Below are positions 48,539-59,700 of a stretch of DNA of 64,000 nucleotides, in pieces. The first letter of the stretch is position 1, and every line of letters begins with the position of its first letter. The translations under genes and the position numbers were made by a program. The notes under the pieces are model-generated. The model had not been told where the DNA came from. It made no database searches and saw nothing but the letters and a program-made list of their open reading frames with translations. Origin of the DNA: Ditylenchus dipsaci (lineage: Eukaryota; Nematoda; Chromadorea; Rhabditida; Anguinidae); NCBI GenBank assembly GCA_004194705.1, contig SADC01000014.1:1-64000 (forward strand), in the 5' to 3' direction.

Positions 48539-51062
48539 TCAAATAACAATAATTTCAAAAATCAAATCATAGTGAAAAAATTGGTTAGTTTTTTTCTGAA
48601 TTAGGTTCTTGGCGCGGAATTGATAAATGGCATCGTCCAATGCATCGCTGTGTTTGAGAATGTTATGATCGGCAAAGTTCTTCTCGATGAATCGGCGCAC
48701 TGTGTCCATGGCTCGAGCTGCTTCCATACACTTGACCGGCGGTTCCACGGGATCTGCCTCTTCTTCGTCGATATCGATTGACTCATTGATGCTGTCCTGA
48801 CTGTCGGCATTCTTGGAGCATTCATCCACAATCTCCTCCAGCGAAAGAGCACCATCTGGAACACGAGCATGAAAAAGAAATCGAAACTTGGGTCAAAACC
48901 TGTGATCACGTCATCGTCCACGTGCATGTACTCGAACATTTCAGCTTCTTCATTGATCCCGTCGAGGTCTTGCAGTCAGGTCCAGGCGAGTAGGAGTTCG
49001 TCCACAGCAAAGTGTTCTTCTTCTGTTGGTGACTCTTCATTGAAAGCGGCATGCCTAAAACAGTTCTTGATCGTTTCCGGCTTGACTTCTTCCCATGCTT
49101 TCCGAAGAAGGTGTAGTGCATTCAGAAGGTTAAAGAGGTAGTCTTGCTTCTGGTCGATGGCTTTGATCCGAGCTTGGAGCAGGAACCGGCGATAGTGCAC
49201 CTTGACGTTTTGGATGATTCCTTGGTCCATCGGCTGAAAGGAGTTGTGTGAATAAAAGTACGTCAAAAAACACAAACCTGACTTATCGCAGTTGTATTCG
49301 GAGGGAAGAATTTCACCGTAATGTTTGAGAGTTTCAGTTTTGCTGGATGTGCAGAGCAATTGTCGATGTAGAGCAGCACTTCTCGATCGTCCTTCTTCAA
49401 CTTCTTATTCCATGCTTTCAACCACGTTTCGAATGCAACTCCTGTACATATAAATAAAGGTGAAAGAAGAATAAAAATCGTACCCGTCATCCACGGCTTC
49501 TTGTTTGCTATGTATTCCACTGGCACGAAGGCGTTCTTGAAGCATCTTGGCTTTTCTGACCTTCCAATCACTAACAGCGGAAGTTTTTCAGTCCCTGTCA
49601 TGTTCGCGCCGACCAGGACAGTGATTCGCTCATTTGACTTTCTCCCACCAGCGCATTTCTCACCTAAAGCGACACTGATAACATTGAAGACCCTTCTTAG
49701 ACCCTACTTGGATATACACCCCCCCCCTAAATGAATTTTTTTTAGAGTGTTTCCAACACCATATATCGACCTAAAATTGCCTCAGGAGTTCAAAAAAGAC
49801 ATTATTTTTGAGTTCTGGTTAATAAAAAAAATAAGTTTTGGACATTTTGAAATTTCGACCATGTGCCTCTTTTGGCATGTTTAGTCACTGGAGCTGGGCA
49901 AAAAGAGCGTCTAAATGCATTTTGTTCAAGAGTCTTGCTCGGAATTATGTCTAAGGTAAGTGAGTGCTCGCATCTCTACCCAACAAGCCCCCTGAGCCCC
50001 GAAGGGTGCGCAAGGGGCTTGGTTGCTTGGGGTTGAGATGCGCACACCCACATACCTTAGACGCAAATCACTCGAAAGTGACTCTGGATGCATAAAAAAT
50101 GTATGCATACCAGAGTTTCTTGCCTCAGTCAACAAAACTATGTTCAACATCTTCCTTTTTACACTAAATCGGTCTATTTTGGTCCTTTCCCACCACGAAA
50201 TAGCCCTAAATCGATTCAAAAACGGTCAAAATAGGTATTTTTGTGGTCCAGAAACTCGATTTTTTATTGACCAGAACTCAAAAATGATGTCTTTTTTGAG
50301 CTTCTGAGGTAAATTTAGGTCGATATAGGGTGTTTGGGAACATTTTTAAAAAAGTTGATTTGGGGGGGGGGGGGGTATATACAAGTAGCGCCCATTGAAG
50401 CAAAGTTTATATAGACACCTACCTTTGAATGACATCGTTTTATTTGGAAGCAATTGCCAGAAAAGAGCCGTCTCATCTGCATTGAAGACGTCATTTGGAT
50501 CGAACTTGGCTAACTCCTCACGCAAGACCTTTAGCTGCCATTCCTCCAGAGAACTCTTCTCGATCGCACCGGCTTCACCTTGCAACGATTTGAACCTGAT
50601 TGAATGCCGATATTTGAAATTCTCTAGCCAGCCATTGCTTGCCACATATCCCGCGATGCCGAGTAGAGCGGCGATTTTCATTGCTTTCTCCTAAACAAAG
50701 GTTCAATGTACAAAAGGTTCAGAAAATAATTTTTACCTTCATAAGCTCCCCGTGACTGGAATGCTTTCACTCCTGACTTGTTTGATCCACAGCACCAGCG
50801 CTTTTTCCATTTCCTCATGCTTTCCAGTCTTGATGTGGGCTCGCTTTGCTTGGATGCCACCGTCGATTGCCTTCAGGATCGCTTCCTTGTCATTGAGAAT
50901 ATTCTGGATTGTCGGTCTTGCAATATTGAATTGCTTTGCGAGCGCAGACTTGTTGTTGTTGTCCTCATAAGCTTGGATAAGAGATAAGCTTCGATAATAA
51001 GCTTCGATGATTTCTCTCTTCTTCTCTAACGTTATTGCGCGACGCTTGCCTGGAGTAGCCAT
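48539..51062 (-). CDS. Tigger-type DDE transposase (one stop, one frameshift)
   Basis: Six exons: 50737-51062, 50423-50690, 49484-49663, 49278-49441, 48900-49233, 48539-48855. The start MATPGKRRAITLEKKREII opens a CENP-B/Psq-type HTH (residues 1-60). The second HTH follows (EKALVLWIKQVRSESIPVTG). The DDE domain has all three acids: [26 protein letters not shown] and PMDQGIIQNVKVHYRR. Exon junctions are in phase, with GTAGGT/CTTTAG-type sites. Two lesions remain: a one-base loss after IPVTG near 50748 (GELMK expected from copy A), and an in-frame TGA at 48976-48978 (LLAWT-stop-LQDLDG). The C-terminal acidic tail ends near LIFEIIVI. The protein is related to copy A but the terminal sequences differ, so they are separate families. 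Confidence 0.9.
49702..50393. repeat. foldback with shared hairpin core, outer-arm family B, copy 3
   Basis: The ends are CTACTTGGATATACAC plus C-run and G-run plus GTATATACAAGTAG. The core is at 49930-50140. It lies wholly inside the second intron (49664-50422) of the Tigger B transposase, leaving donor and acceptor intact. Confidence 0.82.
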
Positions 51063-51404
51063 TAAGGATCTAAAACAAAGAGTAGTTGGAGAACAATCAC
51101 GTTTGAAAAACAACGACCAACCAAAACAACGAGCAACGACTGATTGCTCTGCGAGCAACAAAATAAAACTTTGAAGATTTTTGAATGCATTTTCATGGTG
51201 CTGCCACTATATCGAGGTTATTTTTCTCATTGGATAGCGAGCACGGGGTGCCACTAAATCGAAGGTGCCGCTAAAACGAGGTGCCACTAATTCGGGGGTA
51301 AAGTTTGTTGAGTTTCACTGCCGGCCAACCAAATCGCCATCAGGGTGCCACTAAATCGAGGGTGCCACTTAATCGGGGTGCCACTAAATCGAGGTTCGAC
51401 TGTA

Positions 51405-52180
51405 TGATGATACCCTCGAAAATGCATTACAGTGAAATCTCTTAGAACAGGGACTCCGTATTCTATCATTCGGCACAGTCATTAATCTCGTGCTTGACTT
51501 TGTCCGAAAACTTTCTTAAAAAAGCGCTCTAATACAGCGCACTAGCTCATGGGTTACAGGGTACCACTACCCATGTACTACCACCTCCGATGGTGCCCTC
51601 TCCTGGGTGGTGCCCAGGAGGGGGCACTTTACGTTTTTTTTGAAATTCGTATACTAAAAAGCATGCAAAATAAATAATAACACAAGGGTTTACGTTTCTT
51701 TAGCTAAGATGTGCTTAAAATGTTGCCAAAAGCTGTAATACGATCATTAGTAGGGTTGTCGGCTTGGCGTTATGCATATTTGAAAATTTTTAGATACTTT
51801 TTATATGTTAGCTTTTATTTAATAATATTTTTCGTATCTATAATAGCGCAAATGAAAGTTCGTAATCTTGGCTACACATTGGTATATAAAACTTGTGCAT
51901 TTGCAAAAAAAATCAGAAATTTTAATCAAGACAATTTCGGCTTGCCCAAGCAGATTTCGGCTTGGGCAAGCCGAAATCGCATTTTTTATTTCACCCTAAT
52001 CATTAGGAATCCAGCGGTCTCAATTTAGGGAAAAAAGTTCCTTTGCCACAAAAAAAGTCTTTTTGGCGCGAAATAAAGTCTTTTTGCAGCACAAAAAATT
52101 TGCAGCAAAAAAAAGTCCTTTAAGAGCAAAAAAAGTCTAAGGGATTTTCATCGAAAATTTTTAAAGATCAGGGCTCTGTT
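51405..52180. other. stretch without recognisable gene
   Basis: It contains a hairpin at 51940-51980 (TTTCGGCTTGCCCAAGC / GCTTGGGCAAGCCGAAA) and a few TTTGCAGCAAAAAAAGTC-like words (52030-52140) related to the next element. The 105-codon plus-strand frame at 51711 has no homologue I recognise. Confidence 0.35.
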
Positions 52181-52184
52181 GCAA

Positions 52185-54145
52185 AGGTAAACCAGTTTTC
52201 ATTCATAAAAATGGACAAAGCTTTTTTCTGGAGCAAAAAGACTTTTTTTTTGGGTCAAATTTCAGCTGGAGCAAAAAGACTTTTATTTGGTGCAAAAAGA
52301 CTTTTATTTGGCGCAAAAAGACTTTTTTTTTGGGTCAAAAAGACTTTTTTTGGGTCAAATATTTTTGGGCCAAAAAGACTTTTGTTTGGGGCAAAAAACT
52401 TTTTTTCGGGGCAAATTGGCTTTTTCTGGTGCAAATTTTTTTAGTTGTAATTCTGCATTCCCTTTCATTTTTCCAACGGGCGACGGTAAATTCATCCACA
52501 GTTAATTCTATCTACAATGTTCAAACCCCTGTGGAGGTGATCCATTTTATCAGAATTTCGAATCCGATTGGAAGCATCACTTTTCAAGGACACTCATTTG
52601 GCCTCGATATTTGGAAACTGTGTCTTAAAGCCACTTTTATAGTCCTTTTACAAACTTAGGCAAGGCCTTAGTTGCAGGGAAACCATGAACCCCGAAATCC
52701 GAGGCGGGTACCTTCGAATATGTGGATATCCACCTGGCTGGCCTAAAAAAGATTTTTTATTTTAATTTAGACATATGTTAAACCTTGCTAGCAATTCTGT
52801 TTGACAGGACCAAATATACATTTGTAGCCACCCGGACCCTATACCTGGGTATCACCTGTCAAACATGACCCCCAAACAAGAAAAGTGGGTTGTTTTTGAC
52901 TTTGGCGGAGATTCATTTTTATCGGGCAGCCAGGCGGATATCCACCTAACCGAAGAATACCCAAAGCATCTCGCTCCGCGTAGGGGGCATCTCAATTTAG
53001 GTAATAAAAAGCCAATTACTTTCACAAATTTAAGTCAGAAAAATGGGGTTTTTCTTATGTATTTCAAAAAAATTATTTTTCAGACCATCCAGGTGGATAT
53101 CCACCTGACCAGGTGGTACCTACCCCATGTTCTGCGGTTGGGTGGGTAAAATTGCACTTTTGGTCCTGTCAAACAGGATTCACCATAGCTTTTTGTACAT
53201 GATAGGATCGATTGTTGACGAACTTTTGCTTTTTCAGGTCATCCACGTGGATGTCCACTTCGCCAGGATGTGCCCACCTGTGTTTTTTTATTTTGATGGC
53301 AAAAATAACAATTTCAGTATTATAAAACCCAATTCTGTACAAGATTTTATATCGCAATAAGTGGTTTATTTTCGATTTTGAAAAAATTCTTATTTAGATG
53401 AATATCTCCGTGACATGTGGTACCCAACCATGGTTTCGAAATTCGGGTAGCGAAATTTGCAATTTTTATCCTGTTGAACCTACTTACCCACACAATTTTG
53501 GGTGAGGAAAGATGATTTGTTTTTGATTTTTAACAAACTTTAATTTTACAAGCCAGCTACGGGCTCAGGTGGATATCCACCTGAGCCCAGGGTACTAACC
53601 CCAGGTTTTACGGTCCGGATGGGTAAAATCGCACACTTTGTCCTATCAAACATAATTTCTCGCAATATCTCACGTATTATAGAACTATTTTTTTTCTAAT
53701 TTGATTAACATTTGTCAGGTCGTCTAGGTGGTGATCCACCTACCCGAAGATACCCACCCAAATTTTGGGGTTTGGACCTTTAAGGTGCCAAGAGTATAAA
53801 AAATAATTCATGACCACTAGGATCCGAACATTCTGATAAAATGGATCACCTCCGCAGGGATTTGAACCTTGTAGATGAATTTACTGTAGATGAATTTACC
53901 ATCGCCCGTTAGAAAAATGAAAAGGAATGCAGAATTACAACTAAATAATTTGCACCAAAAAAAGCCAATTTGCTCCAAAAAAAAGTTTTTTTGCCCCAAA
54001 CAAAAGTCTTTTTGGCCCAAAAAAAGTCTTTTTGAACCAAAATATTTGACCCAAAAAAGTATTTTTGCGCCAAATAAAAATCTTTTGCTCCAAAAAAAAC
54101 TTTTTGGTTTAGAAAAAAGCTTTGTCCCATAAAAATATGGCGAAA
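52185..54145. repeat. large foldback, AAAAAGACTTTTTTTGGG units with internal satellite
   Basis: Arms of 330-390 bp are inverted (52190-52575; 53818-54145). Each arm has an array of AAAAAGACTTTTTTTGGG-like units, then CAATTCTGCATTCC-type unique sequence, then a tRNA T-arm-like motif (GTTCAAACCCCTGTGGAGG at 52519; the inverse, CCTCCGCAGGGATTTGAACC, at 53849). Between the arms is a degenerate tandem repeat. The element is about 1.96 kb. Confidence 0.8.
52720..53760 (+). repeat. degenerate ~170-230 bp tandem repeat with GTGGATATCCAC
   Basis: Six units carry CAGGTGGATATCCACCTG or a decayed form at about 52722, 52934, 53089, 53236, 53567 and 53722. Each is followed within 60 bp by a TACCCA/GGTAC-rich stretch and, in several units, GGTCCTGTCAAACAGGA. 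The self-complementary dodecamer is better conserved than its surroundings. Confidence 0.7.
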
Positions 54146-54884
54146 ACCAGTTTTCAAACGTGAAAGTGAATTTTTTTGGCTAAAATTCATTTGCGCCCTC
54201 AAAATGCTCATTTACGCCCTCAATTAATTATTTACGCCCTCAAATTTGAAAATTGATCAAAATGCTCATTTACGCCCTCAAATTGCTCATTTACGCCCTC
54301 AAATTATTATTTACGCCCTCAAATCGATCAAATTGGGTGGGAATTCCCTATTTTAGATGGCAATATTTTCAGAACTCGAATGTCTGACTGTGTTTAGACT
54401 TTCCAAACCGGTATGTTCAGTTCCCTGAGCCATTCTGTAGGAGAACGCATGAAGAGCTCACTCGAGCGACCCTGGGAACCGGAAAAAATTTGCACTATAT
54501 TGAGGTTGGCACTAAATTGGGGTTCCACTTTCGAGACTTTCAAAGACTTTTGACCAAGTCCATCGAACTCGAGGTCGCACTAAATCGGGGTTCGCACTAA
54601 ATCGGGGTTTGACTGTACCAGAGAGAGAGAGGTAAGTTTTCTCAGGCGGAGGTGCACTGGTGATGGTACCTAGTGAAGTACCTATGTGGGTACCAAGTGG
54701 TCGTCCACTTGGATCAAAATTTTTTTTAACGTTTTTCATGTTCCGAAACCTGTTTTCTGGATTGATTCGGGCATGCTGAAGATGGTTTGACGGTGGTAAA
54801 ATGCCGTGTTCTCAAGTATTTTTTGAGTGTTGTGAAATAATTGATTTTGGTGAAATCAATTATTCACCAAAACTCAAAGTATTT

Positions 54885-56060
54885 ATTTATTTATTTCATA
54901 CGCAAATGTATCAAATACAATCACGCAACTAAAACAAGTACAAAGTTAAGAAAAATGTAAGTCACACTCCTTATAGGCTGCTACACTTACATATTAATCA
55001 GCAAAACGACAAGCGTTAGATGTTTTGATTCTTGCAAAATTACAACGAAATTTTCAATAAAGTGACAGCATAAAAATAAAATTCAACTTTGATCAGATAA
55101 ATTTTACAATATTGGTAAATTTGGCTAATAAAAATTTTGATGACAATATTTAAACTACTACCGAAAATTTGCGAGGATTATGGATTTCTTTTACAGTTAG
55201 ATCAGATACATAAAACTTCAAGAGACCACATTTTTTGTTATTTTCAAAGGTTTGTTTTCTAAGTGCATGGAGTTTGGCTAGCTCAATTTCAGTCATGTCA
55301 CGCCTCACAAGGAGGTTTGCTGGTGCATTAGCAAAGTTAGGGAGAAACTTACGGAATGAGTAGAGGAAGGTGTCACGAGATTCTTTGTTGGTAAAGTGAA
55401 CCTTGATGATTCTGGGTCTCCATTCTTTTTATGGCCATGTCGTCTCAGTTTCCATAGGCGAAGGTCACCAGCCACTCCAATCTCAGTCGCAATGGCTCTC
55501 ACAAGTTCAGTGTCATTCTTGGTAGTTTTGTCTTCATTCTCCATCTCTGGCATGCGTTCAATAATAGCAGTGCAACTTTTCTCTTGCATATCTCTATGGG
55601 CAACAATAGTGTCAGTGATGATTTTGGAAATTGTTGATGAGTTGATGAGAGTGTCTTTGCCATTTTCCAAATATCGTCTTGACCTTCTTTGATACTTTCA
55701 TTGGAGTCCATATCATTATTGTCCAGCTCTTCTTGCAACTGCTTATTTTGACTAAGTAATTTATGGAAGACGAGAAGAACATCACGAGCAGCATCTCTAG
55801 CTTGGTGATAAAGAATGTATTCATTTTTAGAAAATGTAGTCAGGTCCAGGATTGATTTCTCCAAATCTTCGGTATTAAAGGAAAAGGTTGAAGCAGCAGA
55901 ATTAGGCATTGTCGATCAGCAATCAATAGTCAGAGAAAAGAGAAATATTGTAGGAAAAGCACAGAAAAGCTCTACAGCAGAGATGAATCACCAGTAAATA
56001 AAATCTAGACAGGAAAATGGAAAGGCTGCCTTTCCTGTGAAAGCAACAACAAGAATGAAA
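54885..56060 (-). mobile_element. LINE fragment (ORF1 and 3' end)
   Basis: On the minus strand the element ends in a short AAATAAATAAATAAATA tail at 54885-54902, preceded by a 3' UTR. ORF1 lies at 55150-55909. No reverse transcriptase is seen, so this is a truncated or internally deleted non-LTR retrotransposon. Confidence 0.65.
55150..55909 (-). pseudogene. LINE ORF1-like protein (two frameshifts)
   Basis: The start at 55909 gives MPNSAASTFSFNTEDLEKS followed by a coiled-coil-like stretch (LSQNKQLQEELDNNDMDSN). After a frameshift near 55660 the RRM-like part reads CTAIIERMPEMENEDKTTK, LRLWKLRRHGHKKNGDP. After another near 55400 it reads RIIKVHFTNKESRDTFLYS and NLLVRRDMTEIELAKLHAL, ending IHNPRKFSVVV at 55150. 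The order (coiled coil, ELVRAI, IKV-F, VRRDMT--E) is that of nematode-type LINE ORF1 proteins, RNA-binding chaperones of the retrotransposon particle. Confidence 0.7.
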
Positions 56061-56783
56061 TATACTCGAGAACACGGGATTTACCACTTACCACTGTCAA
56101 ACCATCTTCAGCATGCCCGAATTAGTCCAGAAAACAGGTTTTGGAACATGAAAAATGTAAAAATTTTTATGATATAAGTGGACGATCGGCTGGTTTCGCT
56201 GTTTGAGACTAAAAAATTTGAATTCCCGCAAATTTGGGCTAAAATAAGCATTTTGGTCGATTTGAGGGCGTAAAAAAGAATTTGAGGGCGTAAATGTGTA
56301 ATTTGAGGGCGTAAATAAGCATTTTGATCGATTTTCAAATTTGAGGGCGTAAATGAGCATTTTGAGGGCGCAAACCACATATAGCCATTTTTTTGCAAAA
56401 AGGATTTTTGAAAACGTTCGAACCCGGTTTTCGTCTGGTAAAAGTGTTAGTGTGAGTTGGGAGACAGGGCTGTAAAGTATTGAGGGTGAAGTTCGTAAAT
56501 CGAAGTTTCAGTATTGAGGTTGTAATTACCATTCATCCATGGCAATTACACACTTCACCTTCAATATTCACATTCATGCATAAATGGCAATTGTCAAAAA
56601 ACGAGTAATTACAGGTAATGCACGGGTAACATTATTACCATGGTATTTTTTTGTGAAAACTTTGCCCAAAGCCAGTTTATCTGTGTATTTTTTATGGTTT
56701 ATCAGTCTTATGATTGCCAGAACTGCCAAAATCTGATTAATTTTTATTGCTTCCATTAAATCGGCTACATTGCAGGTGATTCT

Positions 56784-57303
56784 ATGGTTCAAATCGAAAT
56801 GGGAGATTATCAGACTTGCAATGATTCTAACGGTCATCACTCTGTCTTGGCAGGCAAACACGTCATTTCTCGACAAGAAGCAGGCAAGAACACAAATGGA
56901 GCTCCGTGCGTTATAAGAGAATACAAAGAGGATAATGCCACTGGCAGCGAATTTAGCAAGATCGAAAAAGCAGACAAGATTCTAAGAGCAGATAGGGTCA
57001 AGAAACAGACGGGATCAAGAAAGCAGACAAGGTCAAGAAAGCGAGCAAAGTCAAAAAAGCAGGCAAGACCAAGGCAGCTGGCAAGACTAAAAAAGCAAGC
57101 GGGGCCAAAAAGACCACCGAGAGCACAACAGTAGGAAGCAGCCCGACAACAGTTGAAACGCGCATATACATCTTTACGGACGCTGAAGATGTCGAGGCAT
57201 GTCGACGACTCACTTGCCTGTGTTGTGGTCTGTCTTGTGCTTTCTGCTGTGGGTTGTCTTCTCTTATGGTGATCATCATCACTTTGTCTTGGTACCATTT
57301 TTA
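56784..57303 (+). CDS. lysine-rich protein with hydrophobic C-terminus (one frameshift)
   Basis: The frame from 56784 reads MVQIEMGDYQTCNDSNGHH ... IEKADKILRADRVKK. A one-base loss near 57005 shifts it to GIKKADKVKKASKVKKAGK, TKAAGKTKKASGAKKTTES, then TVETRIYIFTDAEDVEACR and the hydrophobic, cysteine-rich end LTCLCCGLSCAFCCGLSSL, MVIIITLSWYHF before TAA at about 57301. The basic part resembles histone H1 tails only by composition. A C-terminal membrane segment is plausible. An unspliced intron could explain the shift instead. The antisense frames (56837-57298) are shadows. Confidence 0.4.
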
Positions 57304-58004
57304 AATTCTTTTGGTAGATAAATTGCTTATTTATTTTAGTCTCTTTATCTATGGTATTCTGGAGATGTGGTTGTTCATCTACATTTCGGTCGCGGTGACT
57401 TGGTGAGCAGTTTCCTTTTTGTTCTTTTGAAATTTAACTTCATTTCAGCTTCTATTGCTATTGTGTCGCAGTCTGCTGGTGGTGGTGAAGTGGGTGCTGG
57501 CTGAATTCCGAAGTCTCAGAAGTCACCTGTTACATTTATTAGTAAATGCGCGTGTGAATTTAAGAGAAATAAATATACGTATGATTACGACTAGTTTTTG
57601 GTGTTTAACTTAGGAACATGTCAGGCATTGTAAAACTGAGACAGCTAAGTTAAGTATTTGTATGATGGAAGGCTTTGCCGCACTTTATCCAATAAGGCTT
57701 TTTATCCAATAACTCCTTGCTCTGGAAAAACGCTCTTCAACTTTAAGGATCGAAAATTGTTCAAAATTCCAAGTTAACAAGTCGTGGCTCACAATCCCTA
57801 CATAGTATTTGGCATGTGTCCGTAGTACTTTTTAAATACACTTTTTCGACTTCATTTATGTTTTTGACCCACTTTCACTAATAAGCTCCGTGTTGGTTTA
57901 TTGGTTTAGTGAAATCTACGAATTCTCGGCGGCAGAATAAGCTATTGTTCGCCCCATAATTTCTGATATACAGTCCAAACTCGATGTAGTGTACACCGGC
58001 GGTA

Positions 58005-58187
58005 CAGTCGAACCTCTTTATAGTGACACCCCTGGGACCGACCCCTAGGTGTCACTATATCCAGGTGTCACTATATCGGGGTGTCACTATATCCAGGTAA
58101 GGTCTTTGTCGGCCAACCAATCGGGCCGGGGTGTCACTATATCAAGGGTGTCACTATATCGGGTGTCACTATAAAGAGGTTCGACTG
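58005..58187. mobile_element. pogo-type MITE (183 bp)
   Basis: TA (58003-58004, 58188-58189) flanks CAGTCGAACCTCTTTATAGT and ACTATAAAGAGGTTCGACTG. Internal GGTGTCACTATATC words repeat five or six times. It is probably a deletion derivative of a Tigger-like element not present here. A second, unpaired left end (CAGTCCAAACTCGATGTAG) lies at 57971. Confidence 0.88.
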
Positions 58188-58329
58188 TATGATGATTCAC
58201 AAAAATACATCTTCACAAACTCACATATCCACAAAACTGCATTTAAAACTGCATTCATATGCATTGGAAAAAGCTGCAGTTTTCACAAACTGCATTTTCA
58301 CAAAGTCACATTTTCGCAAAACTGTAGTA

Positions 58330-58860
58330 TCGAGGGTGGGTATCCTGGGCTCAGGTGCTAAAAAAAGGTCTGCACCCAGGTGGATTCAAACCAGCATCCT
58401 CTACATCTTCCTTGAAATCGCTCAGCATTCCATCCAGAGTGACCACACCAAGTGGTCCACCACTTGGATCAAATTTTTTTTACGATTTCGGGTTCTAAAC
58501 CAATTTCTTCACTAATTCGAGCATGCTGAAGATGGTTTGACATCGGTGAAATCATGTTTTATGGAGAAATTTTTGAGTTATTGTGAGTTGGTGATTTTGA
58601 TAAATTGAGATATTTACGATAACTAAAAAATTTCTCGAAAAAACGGGATTAGACTACTGTCAAACCATCTTCAGCATGCTCGGATTAGAGTAGAAAACAA
58701 GTTTTCTAGCCCGAAACCTTAAAAAAAATTTTGATTCAAGTGGTCGACCACTTGGTTTGGCCACTCTGGATAGAGTTCTGAGCGATTTTAAGGGGTGATC
58801 TAGAGGTTGCTGGTTTGAATCCACCTGGGTGCATGCCTTTTTTAAAATAATTTTAGAAAT
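58330..58860. repeat. foldback with tRNA-like motif in both arms
   Basis: The left arm has GCACCCAGGTGGATTCAAAC and AGTGACCACACCAAGTGG. The right arm has the inverse, GGTTTGAATCCACCTGGGTGC and GGCCACTCTGGAT. The GGTTTGAATCC word is a B-box. Inner arms are AGCATGCTGAAGATGGTTTG (58520) and its inverse (58658-58680). A minisatellite of TTCACAAACTGCA units precedes it (58195-58325). Confidence 0.7.
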
Positions 58861-58989
58861 AAAAAGACAAGAGTTTGACTTTTCAGGTCATTTGGGTGGA
58901 GGGATAATATCGGATAATATGGATAAAATCGTAATTTTGGCTTAACAAATCCAATTCCCTACACAATTTTAAGTTAGAAAAAACTTAAT

Positions 58990-59700
58990 TTTTTATTTTT
59001 TAGAAACTTGTAAAGTGAAAAAAAAAATTTTTTCAAACCACAGGGGGGGGGTGGGTATCATGGATTTTAGTCAAAATTTGAAAAATTTGAATTCGCGCCT
59101 TTTGAATTTTGAAGGGATTAAGGGCTGTATAGGAAGGGGAAGGGAATAAAAGGGGCCACTAATCACACAGGGGCCACTAACAAGAAGATGTTGAACATAG
59201 TTTTGAATACTGGGGCCTACCGCATAAATAAACTCTGGTATGCATGCTTTTTCATGCATCCAGAGTCTTTTTCGAGTGATTTGTGTCTAAGGTATGTGTG
59301 TGTGCGCATCTCAACTCCAAGCCCCAAGCCCCTGCGCCCCGAAGGGGGCGCAGAGGGCTTGGGGTTTGGAGATGCGCGCACTCACTTACCTTAGACATGA
59401 TTCCGAGAAGTACTCTTGATCATGAAATGCATATAGAGGCTCTTTTTACGGCTTTATATGCTTCTCTTTACGGCTCAGTTAAAAAACATGGTAAGACAGC
59501 CAGAATATAGCAATATATGTTTTTTCTAACGTTCTGCCATGAAAGTGGCCCCTTTTATTCCCTTCCCCTCCCTATACAGCCCTTAATCCTTCAAAATTCA
59601 AAAGGCGCGAATTCAAAATTTTCAAATTTTGACTAAAATCCATGATACCCCGCCCCTCCCTGTGGTTTGAAAATTTTTTTTTTCTTTTTACTGGAAACGA
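58990..59700. repeat. foldback with shared hairpin core, outer-arm family C
   Basis: Outer arms GGTATCATGGATTTTAGTC, TTTTGAATTTTGAAGGGAT and GAAGGGGAAGGGAATAAAAG are mirrored at 59550-59690. The core (59190-59440) has TGTCTAAGGTATGTGTGTGT and a CCCCGAAGGGGG tip. A half copy of this arm is at 27820-27960. Confidence 0.75.

Larger units (their letters stand above)
48351..51402 (-). mobile_element. Tigger/pogo-like DNA transposon B (nearly intact)
   Basis: TA duplications (48349-48350, 51403-51404) flank CAGTCAAACCTCGATTCAGT and CACTAAATCGAGGTTCGACT. Several GTGCCACTAAATCGAGG subterminal copies lie inside both ends. At 3.05 kb it is longer than copy A because a 0.7-kb foldback sits in one of its introns. 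Confidence 0.92.
54180..56385. repeat. foldback, TTTACGCCCTCAAAT units, interrupted by a LINE
   Basis: The left arm (54186-54325) holds seven TTTACGCCCTCAAAT units. The right arm (56245-56375) holds ATTTGAGGGCGTAAAT units. Inner arms CTTCAGCATGCC / GGCATGCTGAAGATGG flank 54760-56120. A LINE fragment separates the two arms. A pogo-type right end (CACTAAATCGGGGTTTGACTG) lies at 54596-54616. Confidence 0.72.

Noticed and set aside
52211..54211. Lysine/phenylalanine-rich proteins in the AAAAAGACTTTTTTTGGG arrays
   Set aside because: The frames are translations of short tandem units and exist on both strands of both arms.
55396..55997. Plus-strand genes opposite LINE ORF1
   Set aside because: They are antisense shadows of the ORF1 coding strand.
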